Notes under the pieces: model-generated | The model's input: only the letters and a program-made list of their open reading frames with translations | The model's database searches: none | Told to the model about the DNA's origin: nothing | In this document: positions 26,362 through 36,722 of the stretch, one piece after another | How the letters are laid out: each line of letters begins with the position of its first letter | How positions within the stretch are numbered: the stretch's first letter is position 1 | Position numbers and translations under genes: made by a program | Origin: Liolophura sinensis | Taxonomy: Eukaryota; Mollusca; Polyplacophora; Chitonida; Chitonidae | Assembly: GCF_032854445.1 (NCBI RefSeq) | Contig: NW_027018266.1 | Location: forward strand, 1 to 49,492 | Direction: 5' to 3' | DNA: 49,492 nucleotides

Positions 26362-27954
26362 ACTGCTGGTAAGAGGCTAATCCGACGTATTTTGTGACGA
26401 GAAATCGAATGGTGCAAACCGCGTTGCTCTCCGACCAATACTTTTGGCTGTAGCGACAATTGAATGAGCATTTATGTGAAAATCACGTGCCTAACAACGG
26501 CTCTTACTCCATGGAAACCAAGGAAATTTGCAATTTTTCAACAGCTGGAGATGCCTGGCCCAATTGCGCATCTTTTGGCACCTTATTGATGTGGGTCAGT
26601 GTTTAATTGTACTTTTTACAGTAGACTGTATCAAGTACCTTGTGTTTTTTATATACAAATGGTGTGGTTTTTCAACATGTAGATAAAGACATTGAGTTTG
26701 TCTTCGACTTAGAAGTAAGACAATTGCTGGATGAGTTAAATGGGCTTGGCCCAAAGATTTGACATCTTCTGGGCTACCGAAGGGCACATAACTTATAATC
26801 AAAAGTTGATTATAGTAATGACCAGTCGCGATATTACATAGTAAATGTAGCCGAATTGAATTAGCAAAAAGTCCAGGCAAAAATCCAAAAGTGGAAAAAC
26901 TGTTCCAATGCTGCTGATAAGAAGCTAATCCGACGTATTTTGTGACGAGAAATCGAATGGTGCAAACCGCGTTGCTCTCCGACCAATACTTTTGGCTGTA
27001 GCGACAATTGAATGAGCATTTATGTGAAAATCACGTGACCAGCAACGGCTCTTACTCCATGGAAACCAAGGAAATTTGCAATTTTTCAACAGCTGGGGAT
27101 GCCTGGCCCAATTGCGCATCTTTTGGCACCTTATTGATGTGGGTCAGTGTTCAATTCTACTTTTTACAGTAGACTGTATCAAGTACCTTGTGTTTTTTAT
27201 ATACAAATGGTGTGGTTTTTCAACATGTAGATAAAGACATTGAGTTTGTCTTCGACTTAGAAGTAAGACAATTGCTGGATGAGTTAAATGGGCTTGGCCC
27301 AAAGATTTGACGTCTTCTGGGCTACCGAAGGGCACATAACTTATAATCAAAAGTTGATTATAGTAATGACCAGTCGCGATATTACATAGTAAATGTAGCC
27401 GAATTGAATTAGCAAAAAGCCCATGCAAAAATACAAAAGTTAAAAAACTGTTCCAATGCTGCTGATAAGAGGCTAATCCGATGTATTTTGTGACGAGAAA
27501 TCGAATGGTGCAAACCGCGTTGCTCTCCGACCAATACTTTTGGCTGTAGCGACAATTGAATGAGCATTTATGTGAAAATCACGTGACCAGCAACGGCTCT
27601 TACTCCATGGAAACCAAGGAAATTTGCAATTTTTCAACAGCTGGAGATGCCTGGCCCAATTGCGCATCTTTTGGCACCTTATTGATGTGGGTCAGTGTTT
27701 AATTGTACTTTTTACAGCAGACTGTATCAAGTACCTTGTTGTTTTTATATACAAATGGTGTGGTTTTTCAACATGTAGATAAAGACATTGAGTTTGTCTT
27801 CGACTTAGAAGTAAGACAATTGCTGGATGAGTTAAATGGGCTTGGCCCAAAGATTTGACGTCTTCTGGGCTACCGAAGGGCACATAACTTATAATAAAAA
27901 GTTGAATATAGTAATGACCAGTCGCGATATTACATAGTAAATGTAGCCGAATTG

Positions 27955-28502
27955 AATTAGCAAAAAGCCCAGGCAAAAATCCCAAAGTGGAAAAACTGTT
28001 CCAATGCTGCTGGTAAGAGGCTAATCCGACGTATTTTGTGACGAGAAATCGAATGGTGCAAACCGCGTTGCTCTCCGACCAATACTTTTGGCTGTAGCGA
28101 CAATTGAATGAGCATTTATGTGAAAATCACGTGCCTAACGACGGCTCTTACTCCATGGAAACCAAGGAAATTTGCAATTTTTCAACAGCTGGAGATGCCT
28201 GGCCCAATTGCGCATCTTTTGGCACCTTATTGATGTGGGTCAGTGTTCAATTGTACTTTTTACAGCAGACTGTATCAAGTACCTTGTGTTTTTTATATAC
28301 AAATGGTGTGGTTTTTCAACATGTAGATAAAGACATTGAGTTTGTCTTCGACTTAGAAGTAAGACAATTGCTGGATGAGTTAAATGGGATTGGCCCAAAG
28401 ATTTGACGTCTTCTGGGCTACCGAAGGGCACATAACTTATAATCAAAAGTTGAATATAGTAATGACCAGTCGCGATATTACATAGTAAATGTAGCCGAAT
28501 TG
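27955..28502 (+). repeat. Chimeric g/h monomer
   Basis: The left part is unit g: 'caatacttttggctgtagcg' and 'cctaacgacgg' (G at 28140). The right part is unit h: 'ctggagatg' (A at 28193), 'gttcaattgtac' and 'gggattggccc'. The exchange lies in 28141-28192. The flanks are f on the left and a on the right, as expected for a fusion that deleted one unit length between adjacent g and h. Confidence 0.85.
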
Positions 28503-31500
28503 AATTAGCAAAAAGCCCAGGCAAAAATCCCAAAGTGGAAAAACTGTTCCAATGCTGCTGATAAGAGGCTAATCCGACGTATTTTGTGACGAGAAATCGA
28601 ATGGTGCAAACCGCGTTGCTCTCCGACCAATACTTTTGGCTGTAGCGACAATTGAATGAGCATTTATGTGAAAATCACGTGCCCAGCAACGGCTCTTACT
28701 CCATGGAAACCAAGGAAATTTCCAATTTTTCAACAGCTGGAGATGCCTGGCCCAATTGCGCATCTTTTGGCACCTTATTGATGTGGGTCAGTGTTTAATT
28801 GTACTTTTTACAGCAGACTGTATCAAGTACCTTGTGTTTTTTATATACAAATGGTGTGGTTTTTCAACATGTAGATAAAGACATTGAGATTGTCTTCGAC
28901 TTAGAAGTAAGACAATTGCTAGATGAGTTAAATGGGCTTGGCCCAAAGATTTGACGTCTTCTGGGCTACCGAAGGGCACATAACTTATAATCAAAAGTTG
29001 AATATAGTAATGACCAGTCGCGATATTACATAGTAAATATAGCCGAACTTAATTAGCAAAAAGCCCAGGCAAAAATCCAAAAGTGGAAAAACTGTTCCAA
29101 TACTGCTGGTAAGAGGCTAATCCGACGTATTTTGTGACGAGAAATCGAATGGTGCAAACCGCGTTGCTCTCCGACCAATACTTTTGGCTGTAGCGACAAT
29201 TGAATGAGCATTTATGTGAAAATCACGTGCCTAACAACGGCTCTTACTCCATGGAAACCAAGGAAATTTGCAATTTTTCAACAGCTGGAGATGCCTGGCC
29301 CAATTGCGCATCTTTTGGCACCTTATTGATGTGGGTCAGTGTTTAATTGTACTTTTTACAGTAGACTGTATCAAGTACCTTGTGTTTTTTATATACAAAT
29401 GGTGTGGTTTTTCAACATGTAGATAAAGACATTGAGTTTGTCTTCGACTTAGAAGTAAGACAATTGCTGGATGAGTTAAATGGGCTTGGCCCAAAGATTT
29501 GACGTCTTCTGGGCTACCGAAGGGCACATAACTTATAATCAAAAGTTGAATATAGTAATGACCAGTCGCGATATTACATAGTAAATGTAGCCGAACTGAA
29601 TTAGCAAAAAGCCCAGGCAAAAATCCAAAAGTGGAAAAACTGTTCCAATGCTGCTGGTAAGAGGCTAATCCGATGTATTTTGTGACGAGAAATCGAATGG
29701 TGCAAACCGCGTTGCTCTCCGACCAATACTTTTGGCTGTAGCGACAATTGAATGAGCATTTATGTGAAAATCACGTGCCTAACAACGGCTCTTACTCCAT
29801 GGAAACCAAGGAAATTGGCAATTTTTCAACAGCTGGAGATGCCTGGCCCAATTGCGCATCTTTTGGCACCTTATTGATGTGGGTCAGTGTTTAATTGTAC
29901 TTTTTACAGCAGACTGTATCAAGTACCTTGTGTTTTTTATATACAAATGGTGTGGTTTTTCAACATGTAGATAAAGACATTGAGTTTGTCTTCGACTTAG
30001 AAGTAAGACAATTGCTAGATGAGTTAAATGGGCTTGGCCCAAAGATTTGACGTCTTCTGGGCTACCGAAGGGCACATAACTTATAATCAAAAGTTGAATA
30101 TAGTAATGACCAGTCGCGATATTACATAGTAAATATAGCCGAACTTAATTAGCAAAAAGCCCAGGCAAAAATCCAAAAGTGGAAAAACTGTTCCAATACT
30201 GCTGGTAAGAGGCTAATCCGACGTATTTTGTGACGAGAAATCGAATGGTGCAAACCGCGTTGCTCTCCGACCAATACTTTTGGCTGTAGCGACAATTGAA
30301 TGAGCATTTATGTGAAAATCACGTGCCTAACAACGGCTCTTACTCCATGGAAACCAAGGAAATTTGCAATTTTTCAACAGCTGGAGATGCCTGGCCCAAT
30401 TGCGCATCTTTTGGCACCTTATTGATGTGGGTCAGTGTTTAATTGTACTTTTTACAGTAGACTGTATCAAGTACCTTGTGTTTTTTATATACAAATGGTG
30501 TGGTTTTTCAACATGTAGATAAAGACATTGAGTTTGTCTTCGACTTAGAAGTAAGACAATTGCTGGATGAGTTAAATGGGCTTGGCCCAAAGATTTGACG
30601 TCTTCTGGGCTACCGAAGGGCACATAACTTATAATCAAAAGTTGAATATAGTAATGACCAGTCGCGATATTACATAGTAAATGTAGCCGAACTGAATTAG
30701 CAAAAAGCCCAGGCAAAAATCCAAAAGTGGAAAAACTGTTCCAATGCTGCTGGTAAGAGGCTAATCCGATGTATTTTGTGACGAGAAATCGAATGGTGCA
30801 AACCGCGTTGCTCTCCGACCAATACTTTTGGCTGTAGCGACAATTGAATGAGCATTTATGTGAAAATCACGTGCCTAACAACGGCTCTTACTCCATGGAA
30901 ACCAAGGAAATTGGCAATTTTTCAACAGCTGGAGATGCCTGGCCCAATTGCGCATCTTTTGGCACCTTATTGATGTGGGTCAGTGTTTAATTGTACTTTT
31001 TACAGCAGACTGTATCAAGTACCTTGTGTTTTTTATATACAAATGGTGTGGTTTTTCAACATGTAGATAAAGACATTGAGTTTGTCTTCGACTTAGAAGT
31101 AAGACAATTGCTAGATGAGTTAAATGGGCTTGGCCCAAAGATTTGACGTCTTCTGGGCTACCGAAGGGCACATAACTTATAATCAAAAGTTGAATATAGT
31201 AATGACCAGTCGCGATATTACATAGTAAATGTAGCCGAACTTAATTAGCAAAAAGCCCAGGCAAAAATCCAAAAGTGGAAAAACTGTTCCAATACTGCTG
31301 GTAAGAGGCTAATCCGACGTATTTTGTGACGAGAAATCGAATGGTGCAAACCGCGTTGCTCTCCGACCAATACTTTTGGCTGTAGCGACAATTGAATGAG
31401 CATTTATGTGAAAATCACGTGCCTAACAACGGCTCTTACTCCATGGAAACCAAGGAAATTTGCAATTTTTCAACAGCTGGAGATGCCTGGCCCAATTGCG

Positions 31501-33982
31501 CATCTTTTGGCACCTTATTGATGTGGGTCAGTGTTTAATTGTACTTTTTACAGTAGACTGTATCAAGTACCTTGTGTTTTTTATATACAAATGGTGTGGT
31601 TTTTCAACATGTAGATAAAGACATTGAGTTTGTCTTCGACTTAGAAGTAAGACAATTGCTGGATGAGTTAAATGGGCTTGGCCCAAAGATTTGACATCTT
31701 CTGGGCTACCGAAGGGCACATAACTTATAATCAAAAGTTGATTATAGTAATGACCAGTCGCGATATTACATAGTAAATGTAGCCGAATTGAATTAGCAAA
31801 AAGTCCAGGCAAAAATCCAAAAGTGGAAAAACTGTTCCAATGCTGCTGATAAGAAGCTAATCCGACGTATTTTGTGACGAGAAATCGAATGGTGCAAACC
31901 GCGTTGCTCTCCGACCAATACTTTTGGCTGTAGCGACAATTGAATGAGCATTTATGTGAAAATCACGTGACCAGCAACGGCTCTTACTCCATGGAAACCA
32001 AGGAAATTTGCAATTTTTCAACAGCTGGGGATGCCTGGCCCAATTGCGCATCTTTTGGCACCTTATTGATGTGGGTCAGTGTTCAATTCTACTTTTTACA
32101 GTAGACTGTATCAAGTACCTTGTGTTTTTTATATACAAATGGTGTGGTTTTTCAACATGTAGATAAAGACATTGAGTTTGTCTTCGACTTAGAAGTAAGA
32201 CAATTGCTGGATGAGTTAAATGGGCTTGGCCCAAAGATTTGACGTCTTCTGGGCTACCGAAGGGCACATAACTTATAATCAAAAGTTGATTATAGTAATG
32301 ACCAGTCGCGATATTACATAGTAAATGTAGCCGAATTGAATTAGCAAAAAGCCCATGCAAAAATACAAAAGTTAAAAAACTGTTCCAATGCTGCTGATAA
32401 GAGGCTAATCCGATGTATTTTGTGACGAGAAATCGAATGGTGCAAACCGCGTTGCTCTCCGACCAATACTTTTGGCTGTAGCGACAATTGAATGAGCATT
32501 TATGTGAAAATCACGTGACCAGCAACGGCTCTTACTCCATGGAAACCAAGGAAATTTGCAATTTTTCAACAGCTGGAGATGCCTGGCCCAATTGCGCATC
32601 TTTTGGCACCTTATTGATGTGGGTCAGTGTTTAATTGTACTTTTTACAGCAGACTGTATCAAGTACCTTGTTGTTTTTATATACAAATGGTGTGGTTTTT
32701 CAACATGTAGATAAAGACATTGAGTTTGTCTTCGACTTAGAAGTAAGACAATTGCTGGATGAGTTAAATGGGCTTGGCCCAAAGATTTGACGTCTTCTGG
32801 GCTACCGAAGGGCACATAACTTATAATAAAAAGTTGAATATAGTAATGACCAGTCGCGATATTACATAGTAAATGTAGCCGAATTGAATTAGCAAAAAGC
32901 CCAGGCAAAAATCCCAAAGTGGAAAAACTGTTCCAATGCTGCTGGTAAGAGGCTAATCCGACGTATTTTGTGACGAGAAATCGAATGGTGCAAACCGCGT
33001 TGCTCTCCGACCAATACTTTTGGCTGTAGCGACAATTGAATGAGCATTTATGTGAAAATCACGTGCCTAACGACGGCTCTTACTCCATGGAAACCAAGGA
33101 AATTTGCAATTTTTCAACAGCTGGGGATGCCTGGCCCAATTGCGCATCTTTTGGCACCTTATTGATGTGGGTCAGTGTTCAACTGTTCTTTTTACAGCAG
33201 ACTGTATCAAGTACCTTGTGTTTTTTATATACAAATGGTGTGGTTTTTCAACATGTAGATAAAGACATTGAGTTTGTCTTCGACTTAGAAGTAAGACAAT
33301 TGCTGGATGAGTTAAATGGGCTTGGCCCAAAGATTTGACGTCTTCTGGGCTACCGAAGGGCACATAACTTATAATCAAAAGTTGAATATAGTAATGACCA
33401 GTCGCGATATTACATAGTAAATGTAGTCGAATTGAATTAGCAAAAAGCCCAGGCAAAAATCCAAAAGTGGAAAAACTGTTCCAATGCTGCTGGTAAGAGG
33501 CTAATCCGACGTATTTTGTGACGAGAAATCGAATGGTGCAAACCGCGTTGCTCTCCGACCAACACTTATGGCTGTAGCTACAATTGAATGAGCATTTATG
33601 TGAAAATCACGTGCCTAACAACGGCTCTTACTCCATGGAAACCAAGGAAATTTGCAATTTTTCAACAGCTGGAGATGCCTGGCCCAATTGCGCATCTTTT
33701 GGCACCTTATTGATGTGGGTCAGTGTTCAATTGTACTTTTTACAGCAGACTGTATCAAGTACCTTGTGTTTTTTATATACAAATGGTGTGGTTTTTCAAC
33801 ATGTAGATAAAGACATTGAGTTTGTCTTCGACTTAGAAGTAAGACAATTGCTGGATGAGTTAAATGGGATTGGCCCAAAGATTTGACGTCTTCTGGGCTA
33901 CCGAAGGGCACATAACTTATAATCAAAAGTTGAATATAGTAATGACCAGTCGCGATATTACATAGTAAATGTAGCCGAATTG
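28503..33982 (+). repeat. Octamer HOR, copy 3, expanded to ten: a-b-(c/a)-b-c-d-e-f-g-h
   Basis: Unit starts are a 28503, b 29051, c/a 29599, b 30147, c 30695, d 31243, e 31791, f 32339, g 32887 and h 33435. The extra b-c pair accounts for the 5480 bp (10 x 548). Units d to h match copy 1 at every diagnostic position checked; the only difference noted in g-h is the single extra A of copy 1 near 24705. Confidence 0.9.
29599..30146 (+). repeat. Chimeric c/a monomer
   Basis: The 5' part is unit c ('ccgatgt', 'gaaattggc', and 'gagtttgtc' with T at 29985). The end is unit a ('aaatatagccgaactt', A at 30135). The exchange lies in 29986-30134, where a and c share 'gctagatgag'. Because a is normally followed by b, joining c to an a tail gives the observed extra b-c dimer. 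This is the reciprocal type of event to the contraction seen in copy 2. Confidence 0.82.
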
Positions 33983-34530
33983 AATTAGCAAAAAGCCCAG
34001 GCAAAAATCCCAAAGTGGAAAAACTGTTCCAATGCTGCTGGTAAGAGGCTAATCCGACGTATTTTGTGACGAGAAATCGAATGGTGCAAACCGCGTTGCT
34101 CTCCGACCAATACTTTTGGCTGTAGCGACAATTGAATGAGCATTTATGTGAAAATCACGTGCCCAGCAACGGCTCTTACTCCATGGAAACCAAGGAAATT
34201 TGCAATTTTTCAACAGCTGGAGATGCCTGGCCCAATTGCGCATCTTTTGGCACCTTATTGATGTGGGTCAGTGTTTAATTGTACTTTTTACAGCAGACTG
34301 TATCAAGTACCTTGTGTTTTTTATATACAAATGGTGTGGTTTTTCAACATGTAGATAAAGACATTGAGTTTGTCTTCGACTTAGAAGTAAGACAATTGCT
34401 GGATGAGTTAAATGGGCTTGGCCCAAAGATTTGACGTCTTCTGGGCTACCGAAGGGCACATAACTTATAATCAAAAGTTGAATATAGTAATGACCAGTCG
34501 CGATATTACATAGTAAATGTAGTCGAATTG
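33983..34530 (+). repeat. Representative monomer (unit i), 548 bp
   Basis: This unit is close to the array consensus and serves as a reference. Counting from the A of 'aattagcaaaaagccc' as base 1, landmarks are: CCAAAAGT at 27-34, donor-like GTAAGA near 59, ACTTTTGG at 130-137, the TTG landmark at 150, CACGTG at 174-179, CCATGG at 199-204, a pyrimidine tract ending in ACAG near 308-311, TATATA near 340, donor-like GTAAGA near 405, TGGGC-TTG-GCCCA near 431, TGACGTCT near 450, and TCGCGA near 516. No internal subrepeat (for example half- or third-length) is apparent, so 548 bp is the basic period. The unit start is an arbitrary phase choice. Confidence 0.9.
34413..34425. other. Short hairpin TGGGC-TTG-GCCCA (representative)
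   Basis: A perfect 5-bp stem with a 3-nt loop, repeated in most units. In h units the loop side changes to 'gggattggccc', which weakens it. It is too short and lacks the T-run of a terminator. Confidence 0.5.
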
Positions 34531-34556
34531 AATTAGCAAAAAGCCCAGGCAAAAAT

Positions 34557-34667
34557 CCAAAAGTGGAAAAACTGTTCCAATGCTGCTGGTAAGAGGCTAA
34601 TCCGACGTATTTTGTGACGAGAAATCGAATGGTGCAAACCGCGTTGCTCTCCGACCAACACTTATGG
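34557..34667. repeat. Separated inverted repeat CCAAAAGT ... ACTTTTGG (representative)
   Basis: CCAAAAGT at monomer position 27-34 and ACTTTTGG at 130-137 are exact reverse complements about 95 bp apart in most units. In units with 'cacttatgg' (hexamer type 5, octamer h, including this one) the right arm is altered, and in units with 'cccaaagt' the left arm is altered. An 8-bp match may be chance. Confidence 0.3.
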
Positions 34668-34702
34668 CTGTAGCTACAATTGAATGAGCATTTATGTGAA
34701 AA

Positions 34703-34709
34703 TCACGTG
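34703..34709. promoter_or_regulatory. E-box CACGTG within ATCACGTG (representative; one per monomer)
   Basis: CACGTG lies at 34704-34709 in 'aaaatcacgtgcc' and recurs at monomer position 174-179 in nearly every unit, giving about 90 sites spaced 548 bp apart. ATCACGTG fits RTCACRTG, the budding-yeast centromere element CDEI bound by Cbf1. CACGTG is also the core of many bHLH-zip sites (USF, MITF/TFE, Myc/Max). That the motif is there is direct; binding by any factor is untested inference, and a six-base motif can be fixed passively in a satellite. Confidence 0.5.
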
Positions 34710-34869
34710 CCTAACAACGGCTCTTACTCCATGGAAACCAAGGAAATTTGCAATTTTTCAACAGCTGGAGATGCCTGGCCCAATTGCGCATCTTTTGGCA
34801 CCTTATTGATGTGGGTCAGTGTTCAATTGTACTTTTTACAGCAGACTGTATCAAGTACCTTGTGTTTTT

Positions 34870-34875
34870 TATATA
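34870..34875 (+). promoter_or_regulatory. TATATA in a T-rich stretch (representative; one per monomer)
   Basis: 'ttttttatatacaaatgg' gives a TATA-like hexamer once per unit, with an ATG shortly downstream. B units have 'gttgtttttatatac', and one unit (38158) has 'tttttgtatac'. A TATA box is possible, but AT-rich DNA produces such motifs easily and no other promoter element supports it. Confidence 0.25.
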
Positions 34876-34979
34876 CAAATGGTGTGGTTTTTCAACATGT
34901 AGATAAAGACATTGAGTTTGTCTTCGACTTAGAAGTAAGACAATTGCTGGATGAGTTAAATGGGATTGGCCCAAAGATT

Positions 34980-34987
34980 TGACGTCT
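34980..34987 (+). promoter_or_regulatory. TGACGTCT near-CRE / AatII site (representative)
   Basis: TGACGTCT differs by one base from the CREB/ATF palindrome TGACGTCA and contains the AatII site GACGTC. It occurs once per unit. It is changed to TGACATCT in units at about 19089, 22926, 26763, 31694 and 37723, which all belong to one lineage (hexamer type 5 and octamer d). Confidence 0.35.
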
Positions 34988-36722
34988 TCTGGGCTACCGA
35001 AGGGCACATAACTTATAATCAAAAGTTGAATATAGTAATGACCAGTCGCGATATTACATAGTAAATGTAGCCGAATTGAATTAGCAAAAAGCCCAGGCAA
35101 AAATCCCAAAGTGGAAAAACTGTTCCAATGCTGCTGGTAAGAGGCTAATCCGACGTATTTTGTGACGAGAAATCGAATGGTGCAAACCGCGTTGCTCTCC
35201 GACCAATACTTTTGGCTGTAGCGACAATTGAATGAGCATTTATGTGAAAATCACGTGCCCAGCAACGGCTCTTACTCCATGGAAACCAAGGAAATTTGCA
35301 ATTTTTCAACAGCTGGAGATGCCTGGCCCAATTGCGCATCTTTTGGCACCTTATTGATGTGGGTCAGTGTTTAATTGTACTTTTTACAGCAGACTGTATC
35401 AAGTACCTTGTGTTTTTTATATACAAATGGTGTGGTTTTTCAACATGTAGATAAAGACATTGAGTTTGTCTTCGACTTAGAAGTAAGACAATTGCTGGAT
35501 GAGTTAAATGGGCTTGGCCCAAAGATTTGACGTCTTCTGGGCTACCGAAGGGCACATAACTTATAATCAAAAGTTGAATATAGTAATGACCAGTCGCGAT
35601 ATTACATAGTAAATGTAGCCGAATTGAATTAGCAAAAAGCCCAGGCAAAAATCCAAAACTGGAAAAACTGTTCCAATGCTGCTGGTAAGAGGCTAATCCG
35701 ACGTATTTTGTGACGAGAAATCGAATGGTGCAAACCGCGTTGCTCTCCGACCAAGACTTATGGCTGTAGCTACAATTGAATGAGCATTTATGTGAAAATC
35801 ACGTGCCTAACAACGGCTCTTACTCCATGGAAACCAAGGAAATTTGCAATTTTTCAACAGCTGGAGATGCCTGGCCCAATTGCGCATCTTTTGGCACCTT
35901 ATTGATGTGGGTCAGTGTTTAATTGTATTTTTTACAGCAGACTGTATCAAGTACCTTGTGTTTTTTATATACAAATGGTGTGGTTTTTCAACATGTAGAT
36001 AAAGACATTGAGTTTGTCTTCGACTTAGAAGTAAGACAATTGCTGGATGAGTTAAATGGGATTGGCCCAAAGATTTGACGTCTTCTGGGCTACCGAAGGG
36101 CACATAACTTATAATCAAAAGTTGAATATAGTAATGACCAGTCGCGATATTACATAGTAAATGTAGCCGAATTGAATTAGCAAAAAGCCCAGGCAAAAAT
36201 CCCAAAGTGGAAAAACTGTTCCAATGCTGCTGATAAGAGGCTAATCCGACGTATTTTGTGACGAGAAATCGAATGGTGCAAACCGCGTTGCTCTCCGACC
36301 AATACTTTTGGCTGTAGCGACAATTGAATGAGCATTTATGTGAAAATCACGTGCCCAGCAACGGCTCTTACTCCATGGAAACCAAGGAAATTTGCAATTT
36401 TTCAACAGCTGGAGATGCCTGGCCCAATTGCGCATCTTTTGGCACCTTATTGATGTGGGTCAGTGTTTAATTGTACTTTTTACAGCAGACTGTATCAAGT
36501 ACCTTGTGTTTTTTATATACAAATGGTGTGGTTTTTCAACATGTAGATAAAGACATTGAGTTTGTCTTCGACTTAGAAGTAAGACAATTGCTGGATGAGT
36601 TAAATGGGCTTGGCCCAAAGATTTGACGTCTTCTGGGCTACCGAAGGGCACATAACTTATAATCAAAAGTTGATTATAGTAATGACCAGTCGCGATATTA
36701 CATAGTAAATGTAGCCGAATTG

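Larger units (their letters stand above)
25215..28502 (+). repeat. Octamer HOR, copy 2, contracted to six: a-b-d-e-f-(g/h)
   Basis: Unit starts are a 25215, b 25763, d 26311, e 26859, f 27407 and the g/h chimera 27955. Each matches its namesake in copy 1, including private marks such as 'gaattctac'-type changes in e and 'ataataaaaag' in f. Unit c is absent, and g and h are fused into one. Length is exactly 6 x 548 bp. Confidence 0.9.
34589..34940 (+). other. Splice-site-like pair bracketing a 93-nt open segment (representative)
   Basis: On the plus strand each unit has a donor-like 'ctg/GTAAGA' (34589-34594), a pyrimidine-rich acceptor-like 'tgtactttttacag' (AG at 34840-34841, followed by CAG, a NAGNAG arrangement), and a second donor-like 'gaa/GTAAGA' (34935-34940). 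The stretch 34842-34934 is 93 nt, or 31 codons without a stop in phase 0. The first donor is lost (GATAAG) in many e, f, j and B units. Units b, d and e carry TAG as the first codon after the first AG. No transcript evidence exists in the sequence; this is a pattern, not a gene call. Confidence 0.25.
33983..36722 (+). repeat. h/i monomer stretch after the octamer copies (i-h-i-h-j)
   Basis: Unit starts are 33983 (i), 34531 (h), 35079 (i), 35627 (h-like) and 36175 (j). Together with the h at 33435, they give two rounds of an h-i dimer (1096 bp). Unit i has 'gtgcccagc' and 'gtttaattg'; the first i carries the g-type tail 'gtagtcgaattg'. The h-like unit at 35627 has 'caagacttatgg', otherwise seen only near 18763, and 'ccaaaactgg' at its start. 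Unit j has the 'gctgataag' and 'gattatag' marks. Confidence 0.8.

Noticed and set aside
34413-34425. TGGGC-TTG-GCCCA as a transcription terminator
   Set aside because: A 5-bp stem without a following T-run is too weak, and the rest of the window is eukaryotic in type.
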